64,000 nucleotides of DNA from Paguma larvata (Eukaryota > Chordata > Mammalia > Carnivora > Viverridae), in NCBI GenBank assembly GCA_030068075.1, contig CM057826.1:50549116-50613115 (forward strand), written 5' to 3'. Positions 10,983-22,413 of this stretch are shown one piece after another (within the stretch, counting starts at the first letter, position 1; each line of letters begins with the position of its first letter). A program made the translations under genes and the position numbers. The notes under the pieces are model-generated. The model worked only from the letters and a program-made list of their open reading frames with translations. It was not told the origin of the DNA and did not search any database.

Positions 10983-11327
10983 TCTTGGGTCTCCTGCCGT
11001 GGAGTGAGCAGCCGCTTGGTCTGAGGGGTTGAAGTGATAGGGAAAAATCTGTTATAAGATGGCTGACAGGAGTGATAGGGAAAATTCCTGTCTCCAACCG
11101 AAGACTCCCCTTCCAGGTTCTTCTTCCCACCCTACTTGTCGCGCACATTAATGAGGAATGTGGAAGTAATAGACTATAAATTGTCCCCCATGCTTGCGCT
11201 CAGTCCTCAGACCTCTGGGGAGTGATCTCCTCTGAGCCCACCAGTGTGAAATAAACCTCCTGCCTTCCAAGATCTTCGAGTGCCGCCTGATTCTTCTTCC
11301 GCGGGATCCAGACCAGATTACGTAACA
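10983..11327 (+). mobile_element. Solo endogenous-retrovirus-type LTR
   Basis: An old retroviral LTR without any internal region. Visible parts are a TATA-like box CTATAAA (11174-11180), a polyadenylation signal AATAAA (11250-11255), then a GC-richer U5-like end finishing GATTACGTAACA. The 5' edge at TCTTGGGTCTCCTGCCG is less certain, since a TG start would be expected. Four-base flanks aaag (10979-10982) and gaag (11328-11331) could be a mutated target duplication. CpGs persist in TTCCGCGGGATCC and TTGTCGCGCAC. It is probably a recombination product of a once full provirus. No gag, pol or env remains here. Confidence 0.65.
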
Positions 11328-11331
11328 GAAG

Positions 11332-11470
11332 AGTTTACCTGATTCATACTTGGGAGTTCAGGTAAGATTTCCAAGATTTAGAAGTGATGAGCTAATAAGA
11401 TCCAGGAAGGATCTTCCAGGCTGAGGCAACAGTAGGTGCAGAGGCCTCACAGAGTTCAGAGAAGCCCCTC
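11332..11470 (-). mobile_element. L2-like remnant, right part
   Basis: AAGGATCTTCCAGGCTGAGG, then CAACAGTAGGTGCAGAGGCC, continues the repeat seen to the left of the LTR. Edges are approximate. Confidence 0.45.
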
Positions 11471-11525
11471 CAAAGAGTTCACCTGAAGTATACCCAACCA
11501 GGACAGATGGGGCTGAAGGGTTTCC

Positions 11526-11557
11526 CAAGGATCTGCTTTTTTTGTTTGTTTGTTTTT

Positions 11558-11604
<47 letters not shown>

Positions 11605-11775
11605 ACAAGCAGGGGAGAGAGACAAAGGGAGAGAGAGTATCTTAAGCAGGCCCCATGCTCAGTATGGAGCCCGTTGTGGGACTTGATCCCACAACCCTGA
11701 GGTCATGACCTGAGCTGAAATCAAGAGTTGGGCCCTCAACAGACTGAGCCACCCAGAAGTCCCTCAAGGATCTGC
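11526..11775 (-). mobile_element. CAN SINE (SINEC), minus strand, with 11-bp duplication
   Basis: The body is at 11537-11764: TTTTTAATTTGAGAGAGAGA, an expanded GA run (about 11563-11602), GAGGTCATGACCTGAGCTGA, and the head GACTGAGCCACCCAGAAGTC. The duplication caaggatctgc lies at 11526-11536 and 11765-11775 and is exact. The GA run is the CT-rich SINE segment expanded into a microsatellite. Confidence 0.95.
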
Positions 11776-11869
11776 CTTCAATTTACACTAATATGAGTGT
11801 GGATGGTGGAGAATGTTACCTTCTGTGTGAAAATCACCAGGAGAAAGAGGAGGGAGGTGAGTGTTTCAT

Positions 11870-12085
11870 TCGGTTTGCTATAACAGCTAAGGGCTTGGAC
11901 TTTAGAAATGCTGAGGTTTTGTATTTTTGTACTTGGCTGTTATTTTGTGACTCCAGGCATCTTAATAGCTGCAAATCTCATTTTCCTTATCCATAAGATG
12001 GGACAATTCTCATAGAGTTAGTATGGTGATTAACCAAGGTATTGTGTGTATGCAATTAGCTCGGGGGCCAGTATATAACAAAGAT
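11870..12085 (+). mobile_element. MIR element, plus strand
   Basis: AACAGCTAAGGGCTTGGACT, TTTTGTGACTCCAGGCATCT, TTTCCTTATCCATAAGATGG and the downstream GTATTGTGTGTATGCAATTA follow the MIR order. The 67-codon ORF nearby (11793-11996) is a by-product. Confidence 0.7.
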
Positions 12086-12439
12086 TCTGTGTTTGCTAGC
12101 TCTGCTGATCACTGATTATTTTATTAACAATAATAACTTTGAGTTAAGAGTGTCAGGCAGAGTTCCAAAGCTGTGCCTGCTGCTGTTACCACCTCTGCTT
12201 GTGTACATAAAATGTAATAATTCATAAAACTTATATTGGAAAAAGGGGAACTTAACCCTGAAAATAGAACACCAGATTACAAAAGAGACGGGATTATAGA
12301 AAACCTTGCTTACAAGATCATGCATGATACTTTGGTTTCTCTTCCATATTTCCTTCTCTAGACCTCTTTCTGTCACCCAGTTCTCCTCTCCACTTTCTTC
12401 CATGATCCACAATTCTCTAGACTGAGGAAAAGTTCATAT
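12086..12439. other. Unassigned sequence
   Basis: A 98-codon minus ORF (12116-12412) shows no recognisable domain and no supporting signals. Treated as chance. Confidence 0.45.
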
Positions 12440-12660
12440 AAAGAAGTCACAATGAGCAGGGAGTGCCTCGGTGGCTCAGTCTGTTAAGTGTCTGACTGTT
12501 AATTTTGGCTCAAGTCATGATCTCACAGTTCCTGAGATGGAGTCCTGTGTCAGGCTTGAGATTCACTCTTGCCCTCTCTCTCTGCCTCTCCCCCACTAGC
12601 TCACTCTCTCTCTCTCTCTCTCAAAATAAGTAAAGAAACTTAAAGAAAGAAGTCACAGTG
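12440..12660 (+). mobile_element. CAN SINE (SINEC), plus strand, with 15-bp duplication
   Basis: The body is at 12455-12645, with the head GGGAGTGCCTCGGTGGCTCA, CAAGTCATGATCTCACAG, a CT run and the tail CAAAATAAGTAAAGAAACTT. Duplication aaagaagtcacaatg (12440-12454) versus aaagaagtcacagtg (12646-12660) differs at one base. Confidence 0.95.
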
Positions 12661-13690
12661 GAATGGGTAGCCCTTTATGACATAGGACCCCACTCCCTTA
12701 AGTAGCTAATTTTATCAAGGCTTGAAAACTGACACAAAGTTTCTTCAAGAGATTTGGAAGTTGAGTGATTTAAATGTTATGTTTGAACTAAAATGTCACA
12801 ATATAAATATCAGATGCATTAATTTCTTACTATGTGACAAGTATTGACTAACAACTTTGCATATCATATGATGTGATTCCACCATTAACTATATCTTACT
12901 TAAAAATAGAGGCACTAAAGTAAATTGGGGAAGTCATCACAACTAATAAATGACTTTTATTAATTCAGAGTCTTTGATAACGAACAAACAAACAAACCCT
13001 TAAATTCAATTATATAAACGGAAAACTCCAAATCAGAGAATAGAAAAAATAAGTTTCTTGCTAATCAGTTGGGCATTCTTGGGTAAGCCGTCTTCACTCC
13101 AGCCATTAACTTCCAAATCTGTAATGTGAATACATACATTTGAGACATCCTAACAATTTTATGTTTCTATAATTTTAGATGAGCCCTCAATAGATTGCTC
13201 AAACTGACATTTTCTACATCTCCCTGAGAAATTTCTGGAACCATTTAATTCAAAAAAGCAAGAAGAGAATAATGGATCATACCAGCCTATGAATGGAAAA
13301 TACCTATCACTCCTCTTCAAACTTTCTCATTTCTCTTCCCAAGGCAGATATTGCTAATCAATCACCATATTCATTAACGACAAATAAGACTAGATGAGGC
13401 CTCATTATCCCACTAAAAACCAAACTGACATGTGAGATAAAACTTATCTGTCAACATACCTACATGGTGCTGAACTGCTACCTTTCAAAAAGCTGGAGAT
13501 TTCACAAGCACCATTTTGAATACAAGGTCGCAATGCTAGGGCCAAAATGTTCTCCCCATGTCCTTCTTGCATCTTTCCCCAGTAACCTGACCTAGCACAG
13601 CTATTCTCTCTCTCTCTCCCCCTCTTTAGTAGCCAGAAAACTTACTGCCTGGACCTTGATTATATTCAGTTGGAAGCATAATAATAAGTT
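12661..13690. other. Unassigned AT-rich sequence
   Basis: No gene or firmly assignable repeat. A short CT-run occurs at 13604-13624. Confidence 0.45.
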
Positions 13691-14160
13691 TTTCTTATGT
13701 TCATCCATTCACTCATTATTCAACAAATGTTAACTAACCTGTTTTTCTGTACTACACACTGATCTAGGCACTATGAATAAAATATGAAGAAGATAGATAC
13801 AGGTTTTCCACTTACAGAACTTCCTCTTTCACAGCAGATGGGCGACAACTGAAAATAATAATAAATGAGTTCTGGAAGCATAGAGGAGAAACATCTGGGA
13901 TATAAAAGAAGTCTTGCTGGACAAAAAGCAAGTTGAGTTCTAAAGAATATGTAGGAATTAGAAAAGCACAGATAAGAGGAATTGAGTTTCCACAAAAAAA
14001 GGAGGGGCATGGGGAGCAAATATCTAGAGCCAGATGAAAAACAACTGGAGCACTTTGTAAAAGCAATGGAGAAACATGCTGGGGAATTAATGAGGAAAGG
14101 GGAATTCAGTAAGTTTCAGATGCAAGGTGGAACATTGTAAGAGATGGAGTTGAAGGCCTA
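13691..14160 (-). mobile_element. Possible L2 remnant, minus strand
   Basis: TCCATTCACTCATTATTCAA, CAACAAATGTTAACTAACCT and CTGATCTAGGCACTATGAAT resemble the antisense 3' region of L2. The rest is diverged, so the extent is a guess. Two overlapping minus ORFs (13771-14066) lie within it and are not supported as genes. Confidence 0.4.
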
Positions 14161-16754
14161 TGAAGGGGTCTATTAATAAGTCCTCTTGAAAGCAATCAAA
14201 ACCAACAGTGGACAACTTTTTAGAAAGTAAGGGAACTCATCGAACTGGTTAAATCACATAATTGATGGAGGAGGGAGGGGCTATTTAACTAGATCTCAAG
14301 AAGTACATGAATTAAGAGATTCCCAGGGAACTCTGTGGTATGAATTCATGGTATGTTCATTACAGCTGTCACTGCATTAACTCAGATCCAACCACTCAGA
14401 TCCTTTAAGGCGCTCAACTGTGAATTCAGTTCTTGGGAGATTTTGATTGGTCTAGTCTGGGTCATGTACTTACTCCTTAAAGAGACACTGTAGTTGGCAG
14501 TTCTAACAGCTAAATGGGAGGCAGTGTCTTCCAAAACAAGTGTGCATGGTTGGGGGATGCCATGTTGGCCAAAGGAGCTGTAATGGATAAAAAGCAACAA
14601 ACTCGAGAGATGCCTTCTATATCATGATGCACGTATCAAGTATGAATGCTAAACTGAGGGCAAGGGGGTGACACTAAAGAGTTAATACAGGAGAATAATA
14701 TGAGCAGGACCGTATTCAAGGACAAGCATAAGGAAGAATGGAGTAGGGGTGGACCATCCTGGGGGCTGCAGGCATCTGGGTATGAGATGATGTGTGGAGA
14801 TTTGTGCAAAGAAGGAGGTGGGAAGGACAGAGAGAAAAAAATTGGTTCGAGAGACATTAATCCTGTAGAATGAAAAGGGCAAGAGGATATTATATGTATC
14901 AGCAGCTAGCATATTTTCAGGAACAAAGCAGGAGCTCAGCAAATGTCTACTGATGCGACTTCAATGCAGAACTCTGTGGCTTAGAAGGTGCTAAGTAAAT
15001 GAGTGCATTTGTACACATTCTATGCATCACAATATCTACATTTTTCCAATGTATTCCTCATTTCTCACATCTTTAACAATAATTATTTTTACTCCCACTA
15101 TTTTATAATTTTGCTGCCTAATGATAAGTAAATTCACACTTGTTCATGGGGAGAATACGATCATCTCATTTGAATGAGAATTTCATCTAAGAAGAAAAAG
15201 GAACATATAGGAAAATATAGTGTTTCTAAACTTGCAGGCATTGCTTAAAATGCAAGAAAGTAGAAAACCTTGGTAAGAGGACAGGTAAAACAATTGTGAT
15301 AAATATCCTAGAAATGTAGCTTTGTTAATAGTGATGGCTTTTAAAAAGTTCAAATTTCAGTTTTTTCTCTCTTCCACAGCTATAACAAACACAGCTACAC
15401 TCTTTACCCATTTCTGAGAAAACATAAATAACAGACTCTGGCCACGGAATTTAATATCAATTAATTGGAAGATATGGATGTTAATGTTTTGATATAATCT
15501 GATTAAATTCATTAAATAATTTTACTTGTTAAGTTGATATAATGGCAGCCCAAATTGCAGATAATTTTATGTTTCCGGAACAGAAAGAGACGAGCAAGGG
15601 AAGAAGAAAATCACCAAAGTTCCAAAACAATACAAAAGGAAACCATTTTAGAGAGAAAGTTGCTGGAGCATACTGACTCCGGTAGGAATTTGGCAGTTAC
15701 TGATGAAAATCTATAGTCATCACCTTATGCACCACTGTCACAAAAAGAGGAAAATGAGAAAGCAGAGCCAAGGCTCAAGAGAGTTAGAATTGAAATATAA
15801 ATTAAATGTAACCATGCCATGTATTACTACCTCTGCTCTTGCACAGCTCAAAAACCCATTTCAGTATAAACACAGTGCCATGCTGTTCTATCTGTAACAA
15901 GTTGACCTCAAAGGGGAAAAAAATGTTCTCACAACTGAAGCTTATTCTTGATTAAGGGAATAGAATTGTAAGGACAGTTTTGGCCCACTGTTGCAATTCA
16001 AATGAACACTTCAAATTTAAAAGAATCTCATTGATCAATCTGCCAGTGAACCTCTCCTTTTCTTCCTCGCTTGGTCTCTCCTCTTCTCTATCTTTTTTTA
16101 TTACTGAGCTATATGTTATAACATATATTATGAAAACCTACCATTCTGCATTCTGCTCTCAATCTACTGAGTATTAAAGCTAAAGAAATGATTAAAACCT
16201 AAGATAAAGATAAGCCAGGTATCAGCAGAAATAATTACAAGAAGACAGGAAACTATTATTATCTGAAAAAGGCTGAAAAAAAATACCAACAGACTACAAT
16301 TTAGTGTGCACCTAAGTTATCATTTTGAAGTGGGAGAAAAATTCAAGACATTTCAGACTTATGAAGAATGTGGGAGTTTACCACCAAATTAACTTTACTA
16401 AAGTAGTGATTAATCACTGTAATTCAGAATCCAGAATATAAGGAATGAACAAACAGAAACTTCTAAACTCTATATATTTAATTCAATTTACTTTCATTAG
16501 CAAACTAAGTTGATGAACTCCTAATTATTTAAAAATGATATTTTTAAATTTATTTTGTATAAGAACAACAGTCAGGTTCTGGCTATAATGGAGTAACTGA
16601 GATCAAATTCACCTTCTCCTTGCAAACAAGATCACAGAGAAAAGAGAAAGAAATTAGGTGAGCCCTGTGATCATCCCAGATTTCAGTCTAGGTGCAATAT
16701 CCTAATGTTTCAGCAAGGGTGTTGCTAAGTGGAGCAAGCATGATGGTCTCACTG
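14161..16754. other. Unassigned AT-rich sequence
   Basis: About 2.6 kb. Several 60-90-codon ORFs on both strands (for example 14636-14942 minus and 15703-15897 plus) match nothing that I recognise and show no signals. Some of 14160-14950 may be diverged L2, but I cannot demonstrate it. Confidence 0.4.
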
Positions 16755-16860
16755 AGGTGAAATGATTCTCAGCATCATTAATCATCAGGGAAATGCATAT
16801 TAAGAACACAACACCAACCACTACGCACTCACCAAAGTGGCTAAAATTTAAAATACTGAA
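16755..16860 (+). mobile_element. Old L1 ORF2-region fragment, part 1
   Basis: CATTAATCATCAGGGAAATG, CATATTAAGAACACAACACC and CACCAAAGTGGCTAAAATTT follow the L1 sense sequence from the end of the ORF2 region. The element is interrupted by a SINEC at 16861 and resumes at 17102. Confidence 0.75.
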
Positions 16861-17112
16861 TGTGGGCTTGAGTGGCTCAGTCAGTCAAGTGCCGACTCTT
16901 GGTTTCAGTTCAGGTCATGATCTCACAGCCCGTGAGATCGAGCTCAACATCGGGCTCTCCGCTGACAGTGTGGGGCCTGCTTGAGATTCTCTTTCTCCCT
17001 GTCTCTCCATCCCTCCTTTGCTCACATTCTCTCTCCTTCTCCCTCTCATTCTCTCAAAATAAATAAATAAATAAATTTTAAAATGTTTTAAGAAAATAAT
17101 AAAAATATTGAA
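16850..17112 (+). mobile_element. CAN SINE (SINEC) nested in an old L1
   Basis: The body is at about 16861-17101: the diverged head GTGGGCTTGAGTGGCTCAGT, CAGGTCATGATCTCACAG, GTGTGGGGCCTGCTTGAGAT, a CT-rich stretch and a tail of repeated AAAT. Duplication aaaatactgaa (16850-16860) versus aaaatattgaa (17102-17112) brackets it. Insertion into L1 sequence shows that the SINE is the younger element. Confidence 0.93.
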
Positions 17113-17610
17113 GGATGTGGACTCACCAAAGGATCTAGCAATTAACCCCCTAGGTATGTGCCCAAGAGAAATGAAAACATGTCCATGTAAAGACTGGAAC
17201 ATGATATTTATAGAAGCTTTATTTGTAATCATAAAAAAGAGAAAAAACCCAAATGTCATTCGAAGAATGGATAAATAGTTGTAATATATTTATTCAATAG
17301 AGCATTATTTACAAATAAATGGAACAAAGTTCTAACATATATAACATCATGAATAAAAGTCAAAGATATGCTGGTGAAAGAAGCCAGACAGAAGAGACTG
17401 GGTACTGTGTGATTTCATTCACATGAATTCTACAGAAGAAAATCTAATTAACAGTGGCAGAAAGCAGGTGAGTATTTGCCTGGTTCCAAGTATGTGAGAG
17501 ATGGGTAGAAAATGAGCTTCACTGAGATTAAACAGGCAAATTATTTCATAATTTGTCGAAACCACATACTTTTGTTGTTTATAAGCTATACCTTAAGATA
17601 TTTAATTAAA
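17102..17610 (+). mobile_element. Old L1 3' region, part 2
   Basis: GATCTAGCAATTAACCCCCT, GCCCAAGAGAAATGAAAACA, CATGTCCATGTAAAGACTGG, GAATGGATAAATAGTTGTAA and GAAAGAAGCCAGACAGAAGA follow the sense order of the old L1 ORF2 C-terminus and 3' UTR. It is heavily mutated, so no coding potential remains. Confidence 0.75.
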
Positions 17611-17639
17611 ATATAATAATCAAAAATCTAGAGAAACAT

Positions 17640-17850
17640 TGTATAGTGAATATGCATATGAAAAAATGTTCGACTTTATCAGGATTTAGGGAAAATGCAA
17701 TAATATGTCATAATCAAGTTTCAAAAATTAAAATGTCTGAAAATACCAACTGTGGACAAGGATGTAGAGAATTATGAAATTTCATATATAGGATGTGGGA
17801 GTGTCGATTGATACAACAGCTGTTGACAATATCTGATAGATTTAGGGTAT
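17640..17850 (+). mobile_element. Old L1 ORF2-region fragment
   Basis: AAAAATTAAAATGTCTGAAA, ATACCAACTGTGGACAAGGA and TGTAGAGAATTATGAAATTT match a segment that lies 5' of the preceding fragment in L1 order. It is therefore a separate or rearranged copy. Confidence 0.6.
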
Positions 17851-17884
17851 GCTGACCCCAGTGAGCAATGTGCACAATGACACT

Positions 17885-18050
17885 TACAATCATATAGCCT
17901 GGGTTCAAATCCTTCTTATCTAATTATTATAAACTTTTGATTCCTTATTTGTAAAGTGAGGATAGTGAATAAAGCTACTTCATAAAAACATTAGCATTAG
18001 ATCAGTTAGTATATGTAATATATGTAAAGCCTTACAAATGCCTAATTTGA
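17885..18050 (+). mobile_element. MIR remnant, plus strand
   Basis: TACAATCATATAGCCTGGGT, TCAAATCC, then TTGATTCCTTATTTGTAAAG, TGAGGATAGTGAATAAAGCT and ATATGTAAAGCCTTACAAAT fit the MIR consensus order. Confidence 0.75.
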
Positions 18051-18519
18051 TCTAAGAAAGTTATGCAGGGAATTTTAATTCTTTCAAGATTTATGTTTGC
18101 TTTTTTCTTTGAAATACCTTTGAAATACATTGCACAATGTCACATTTTGTAAACCATGTGTTGAGTCATAGATATTTATGTTATTTTGTTTGAATGGTTC
18201 AATATACTGGAGTTTTATCTTAAAATCATAATTCTTGCCTTTATAAAAAGTAAGAACTCAAAGGATAAGCATATAAACTTTACAGTTTTTCTTTTATTTA
18301 TTTATTTATTATTTTTTAAATAATAACTTATTGTCAAATTGGTTTCCATACAACACCCAGTGCTCAACCCAAGTGCCCTCCTCTGTGCCCATCACCCACT
18401 CTCCACCCTCCCACATCCCCCTCTCCCCTAAGTTTGTTCTTATTCTTTGAGAGTCTCTCATGTCATGTCTTCCTTCCTCTCTGTGGCTTTTTCTTTTTCC
18501 CCTTCCACTCTTCCCCTCC

Positions 18520-21500
18520 CCCCTGGTTTTCTCCTAGATCTCCCAAAGCCTACATATGCGTGGGAACATATGGCATCTGTCTTTCTCTGCCTGACTTATT
18601 TCACTCAGCATAATATCCTCCAGTTCCATCCATGTTGCCACACATGGCCAGATTTCATTCTTTCTCATTGCTGCGTAGTAGTCCATTGTATATATATACC
18701 ACCTCTTTATCCATTCATCAGTTGATGGACACTTAGTCTCTTTCCATTATTTGGCTATTGTTGAAAGTGCTGCTATGAACATCGGGGTACACGTGCCCCT
18801 ATGCATCAGCAGTCCTATATCTCTTGGGTAGATTCCTAACAGTGCTATTGCTGAGTCATAGGGTAATTATATTTTCATTTTTTTAAGGAACCTCCACACA
18901 GTTCTCAAGAGTGGCTGCACCAGTTTGCATTCCCACCAACAGTGCAAGAGGGTGCCTGTTTCTCCACATCCCCTCCAGCATCTGTAGTTTCCTGATTTGT
19001 TCATTTTAACCACCCTGACTGGTGTGAGGTGGTATCTCAGTGTGGTTTTGATTTGTATTTCTCTGATGATGAGTGACATTGAGCATCTTTCATGTTCTGT
19101 TTGCCATTTGAATGTCTTCTTTGGAGAAGTGTCTATTCATATCTTCCACCAATTTCTTCACTGGGTTATTCATTTTTCGGGTTTAGAGTTTGGTAAGTTC
19201 TTTATAGATTTTAGATACTAGTTCTTTATCCGATATGTCATTTGCAATTATCCTTTCCCATTCTGTTAGTTGCCTGTCAGTTTTGTTGGTTGTTTCTCTT
19301 GCTGTGCAGAAGCTTTTTATCTTGATGAGGTCCCAGTAGTTCATCTTTGCTTTTAATTCCCTTGCCTTTGGAGACGTGTCGAGTAAGAAATTGGTGCGTC
19401 TTAGGTCAAAGAGGCTTTTTCCTGCTTTCTCCTCTAGGATTTTGATGGTTTCCTGTCTCACATTCAGATCTTTTATCCATTTAGAGTTTATTTTTGTGAG
19501 TGGTGTAAGAAAGTGGTCTAGTTTCATTCTTTTGCATGTTGCTGTCCAGTTCTCCCAGCACCATTTGTTAAAGAGGCTGTCTTTTTTCCATTGGGTACTC
19601 CTTCCCGCCTTGTCAAAGATTACTTGGCCATATACTTGCGGGTCGATTTCTGAGTTTTCTATTCTATTCCATTAGTCTATGTGTCTGTTTTTGTGCCAAT
19701 ACCATACAGTCTTGATGACTACCGCTTTGTAGTAGGGGTTAAAGTCTCAGATTGTGATGCCTCCTGCCTTGGTTTTATTCTTCAAAAGTATTACTTTTGC
19801 TATTCGGGGTCTTTTGTGGTTCCATACAAATTTTAGGATTGTTTGCTCTAGCTTTGAGAAGAATGCTGGTGCAATTCTGACTGGAATTGCATTGAATGTG
19901 TAGATTGCTTTGGGTAGTATTTCATTTTAACGATATTTATTCTTCCAATCCATGAGCATGGAATGTTTTACCATTTCCTTGTGTCTTCCTCAATTTCCGT
20001 CATAAGTTTTTTAGTTTTCAATGTAGAGTTCTTTCAGATCTTCGGTTAGGTTTATTCCTAAGTATTTTATTGTTTTTGGTGCAATTGTGAAAGGGATTAG
20101 CTCCTTTATTTCTTTTTCTGCTCCTTCATTGTTGGTGTATAGAAATGCCACCGATTTCTGTACATTGATTTTGTACCCTGCAACTTTGGTGAAATCATGG
20201 ATCAGTTCTAATAGGCTTTTGGTGGATTCTGTCGGGTTTTCCATGTAAAGTATCATGTCATCTGCAAAAAGTGAAAGTTTGACTTCCCCCTTGCCAATCT
20301 TGATGCCTTTTATTTTGTTTTGTTATCTGATTGCTGATGCTAAGACTTCCAACACTATGTTAAATAGCAGTGGCGAGAGTGGACACCACTGTTGTGTTCC
20401 TGATCTCAGGGGGAAGGCTCTCAATTTTTCCCCACTGAGGATGATATTAGCTGTGGGCTTTTCATAGATGGCTTTTATGATGTTTAAGTATGTTCTTTCT
20501 ATCCCGACTTTCTCGAGGGTTTTTATTAGGAAAGGGTGCTGTATTTTGTCAAATGCTTTTTCTGCATCTATTGAAAGGATCATATGGTTCTTATATTTTC
20601 TATTGTTAATGTGATGTATCACGTTGTTTGATTTGCGAATATTGAACCAGTCCTGCAACCAGGGATGAATCCGACTTGATCATGGATAATTCTCTTTATA
20701 TGCTGTTGGATTCGATTTGCTAGTATCTTGTTGAAAGATTTGCATCCATATTCATCAGGGATATTGGCCTGTAATTTTCTTTGCTGGGTCTCTATTTGGT
20801 TTGGGAATCAAAGTGATGCTGGCTTCATAGAATGAGTCCGGGAGTTTTCCTTCTGTTTCAATTTTTTGGAACAGCTTGAGGAGGATAGGAATTAACTATG
20901 TTTTAAATGTCTGGTAAAATTCTGCAGGGAAGCCATCTGGTCCAGGGCTTTTATTTGCTGGGAGGTTTTTGATAACTGATTCTATTTATTCACAGTTATG
21001 AGTCTGTTCAAATTTTCTATTTCTTCCCGTTTGAGTTTTGGTAGCGTGTTGCTATTGAGGAATTTGTCCATTTCTTTCAGGTTGCCGAGTTTGGTGGCAT
21101 ATAGTTTTTCATAGTATTCTCTGATGATTGCTTGTATTTCTGAGGGATTGGTTGTAATTACTCCATTTTCATTCATGATTTTATCTATTTGAGTTCTCTC
21201 TCTTTTCTTTTTGAGAGGCCTGGCTAGAGGTTTGTCTATTTTGTTTATTTTTTCAAAGAACCAGCTTTTGGTTTCATTGATCTGTCCCACTACTTTTTCT
21301 GTTTCTACATGATTAATTTGTGCCCTGATCTTTGTTATTTCTCTCATTCTCCTGGGCTTGGGTTGTTTTAGTTGTTCTGCTTCCAGTACGTTTAGGCGCG
21401 CTGTTAGAATTGTGTTATCGATTTTTCTTGTTTCTTGAGGTGGGCCTGGATTGCAATATATTTCCCTCTCAGGACTGCCTTTGCCACATCCCAGAGCCTT

Positions 21501-22366
21501 TGGATTGTTGTATTTTCATTTTCATTTGTTTCCATGTATTTTTAAATTTCTTCTCTGATTGCTTGGTTGACCCACTCGTCTTTTAGTAGGTTTTCTTAGC
21601 CGCCATGTTTTTGGATATTTTCCAGGCTTTCTCCTGTGGTTGATTTCAAGTTTCAAAGCATTGTGGTCTGACAGTGTACACAGTATGAAATCAATTCTTT
21701 TATATTTATTCAGAGCTTCCCTGTGCCCCAGAATGTGGTCTATCTTGGAAAATGTACCGCGTGCAGTTTAGAAGACTGTAAATTCCTTTGCTTCTGGGTG
21801 AAGGACCCTGAAGATGTCTGTTAGGCCCGTCGGTTCTAATGTGTCGTTCAGGGCCATTGTTTCTGTGGTGATTTTCTGTTTTGTGGATCTATCCAGTGCT
21901 GAGAGTGGAATGTTAAGGTCCCCTACTATTAGGACATTTTTATTGATAAGGTTGCTAATGTTTGTAATTAGTTGTTTTACAAATTTGGGTGCCCCCAAAT
22001 GCGGCGTGTATTTATAATTATTAGCTCTTCCTGCTGGATGGTCCCTGAGACTATTATATAATGTCCCTCTTCATCTCTTATTACATCGTTCATTTTAAAA
22101 TCTAATTTGTCTGATAAAAGTGTGGCTACTCCGGCTTTCTTCTGCCTTCCAGTAGCATGGTAGATAGTTCTCCATCCCCTCTCTTTCAATCTGAAGGTGT
22201 CCTCAGGTTGAAGATGAGTTTCTCCAAGACAGCAAATAGATGGGTCTTGGTTTTTAATCCATTCTGTTACCCTGTGTCTTTTGATTGGCGCATTTAGTTC
22301 ATTTACATTCAGTGTTAATATTGAAAAATATGGGCTTACAGTCACTGTATTATCTGTAGGTTTCAT
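18520..22366 (-). pseudogene. L1 ORF2 (endonuclease-reverse transcriptase), inactivated
   Basis: ORF2p makes the target nick and reverse-transcribes L1 RNA. From the ATG at 22366 the order is as follows. The AP-like endonuclease has LNVNELNAPIKRHRV, the catalytic glutamate in CLGETHLQ and VGDLN. Next comes a linker segment (20982-21347). The reverse transcriptase (20658 to about 20000) has [31 protein letters not shown] and the FADD box at about 20250-20262. Last is a C-terminal Cys/His motif, [14 protein letters not shown] then WWEC (about 18950-19000). Reading moves between frames (22366 to 21977, then 21998, 21347, 20658, 19527 and 19079), so several frameshifts and stops break it. In the RT box, QWCPLS replaces the usual QGCPLS. 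Family length is about 1,270 residues. The 3' limit is approximate. Confidence 0.93.
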
Positions 22367-22413
22367 GTTTGTAAGGCTGTCTCTGGTAGTTTGTGTTCTT
22401 TGCAACCTTTCCT

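Noticed and set aside
20011..20658. Reverse transcriptase as a retron, group II intron or telomerase-like system
   Set aside because: The motifs, the upstream endonuclease and the ORF1 neighbour are those of L1. The frame is broken.
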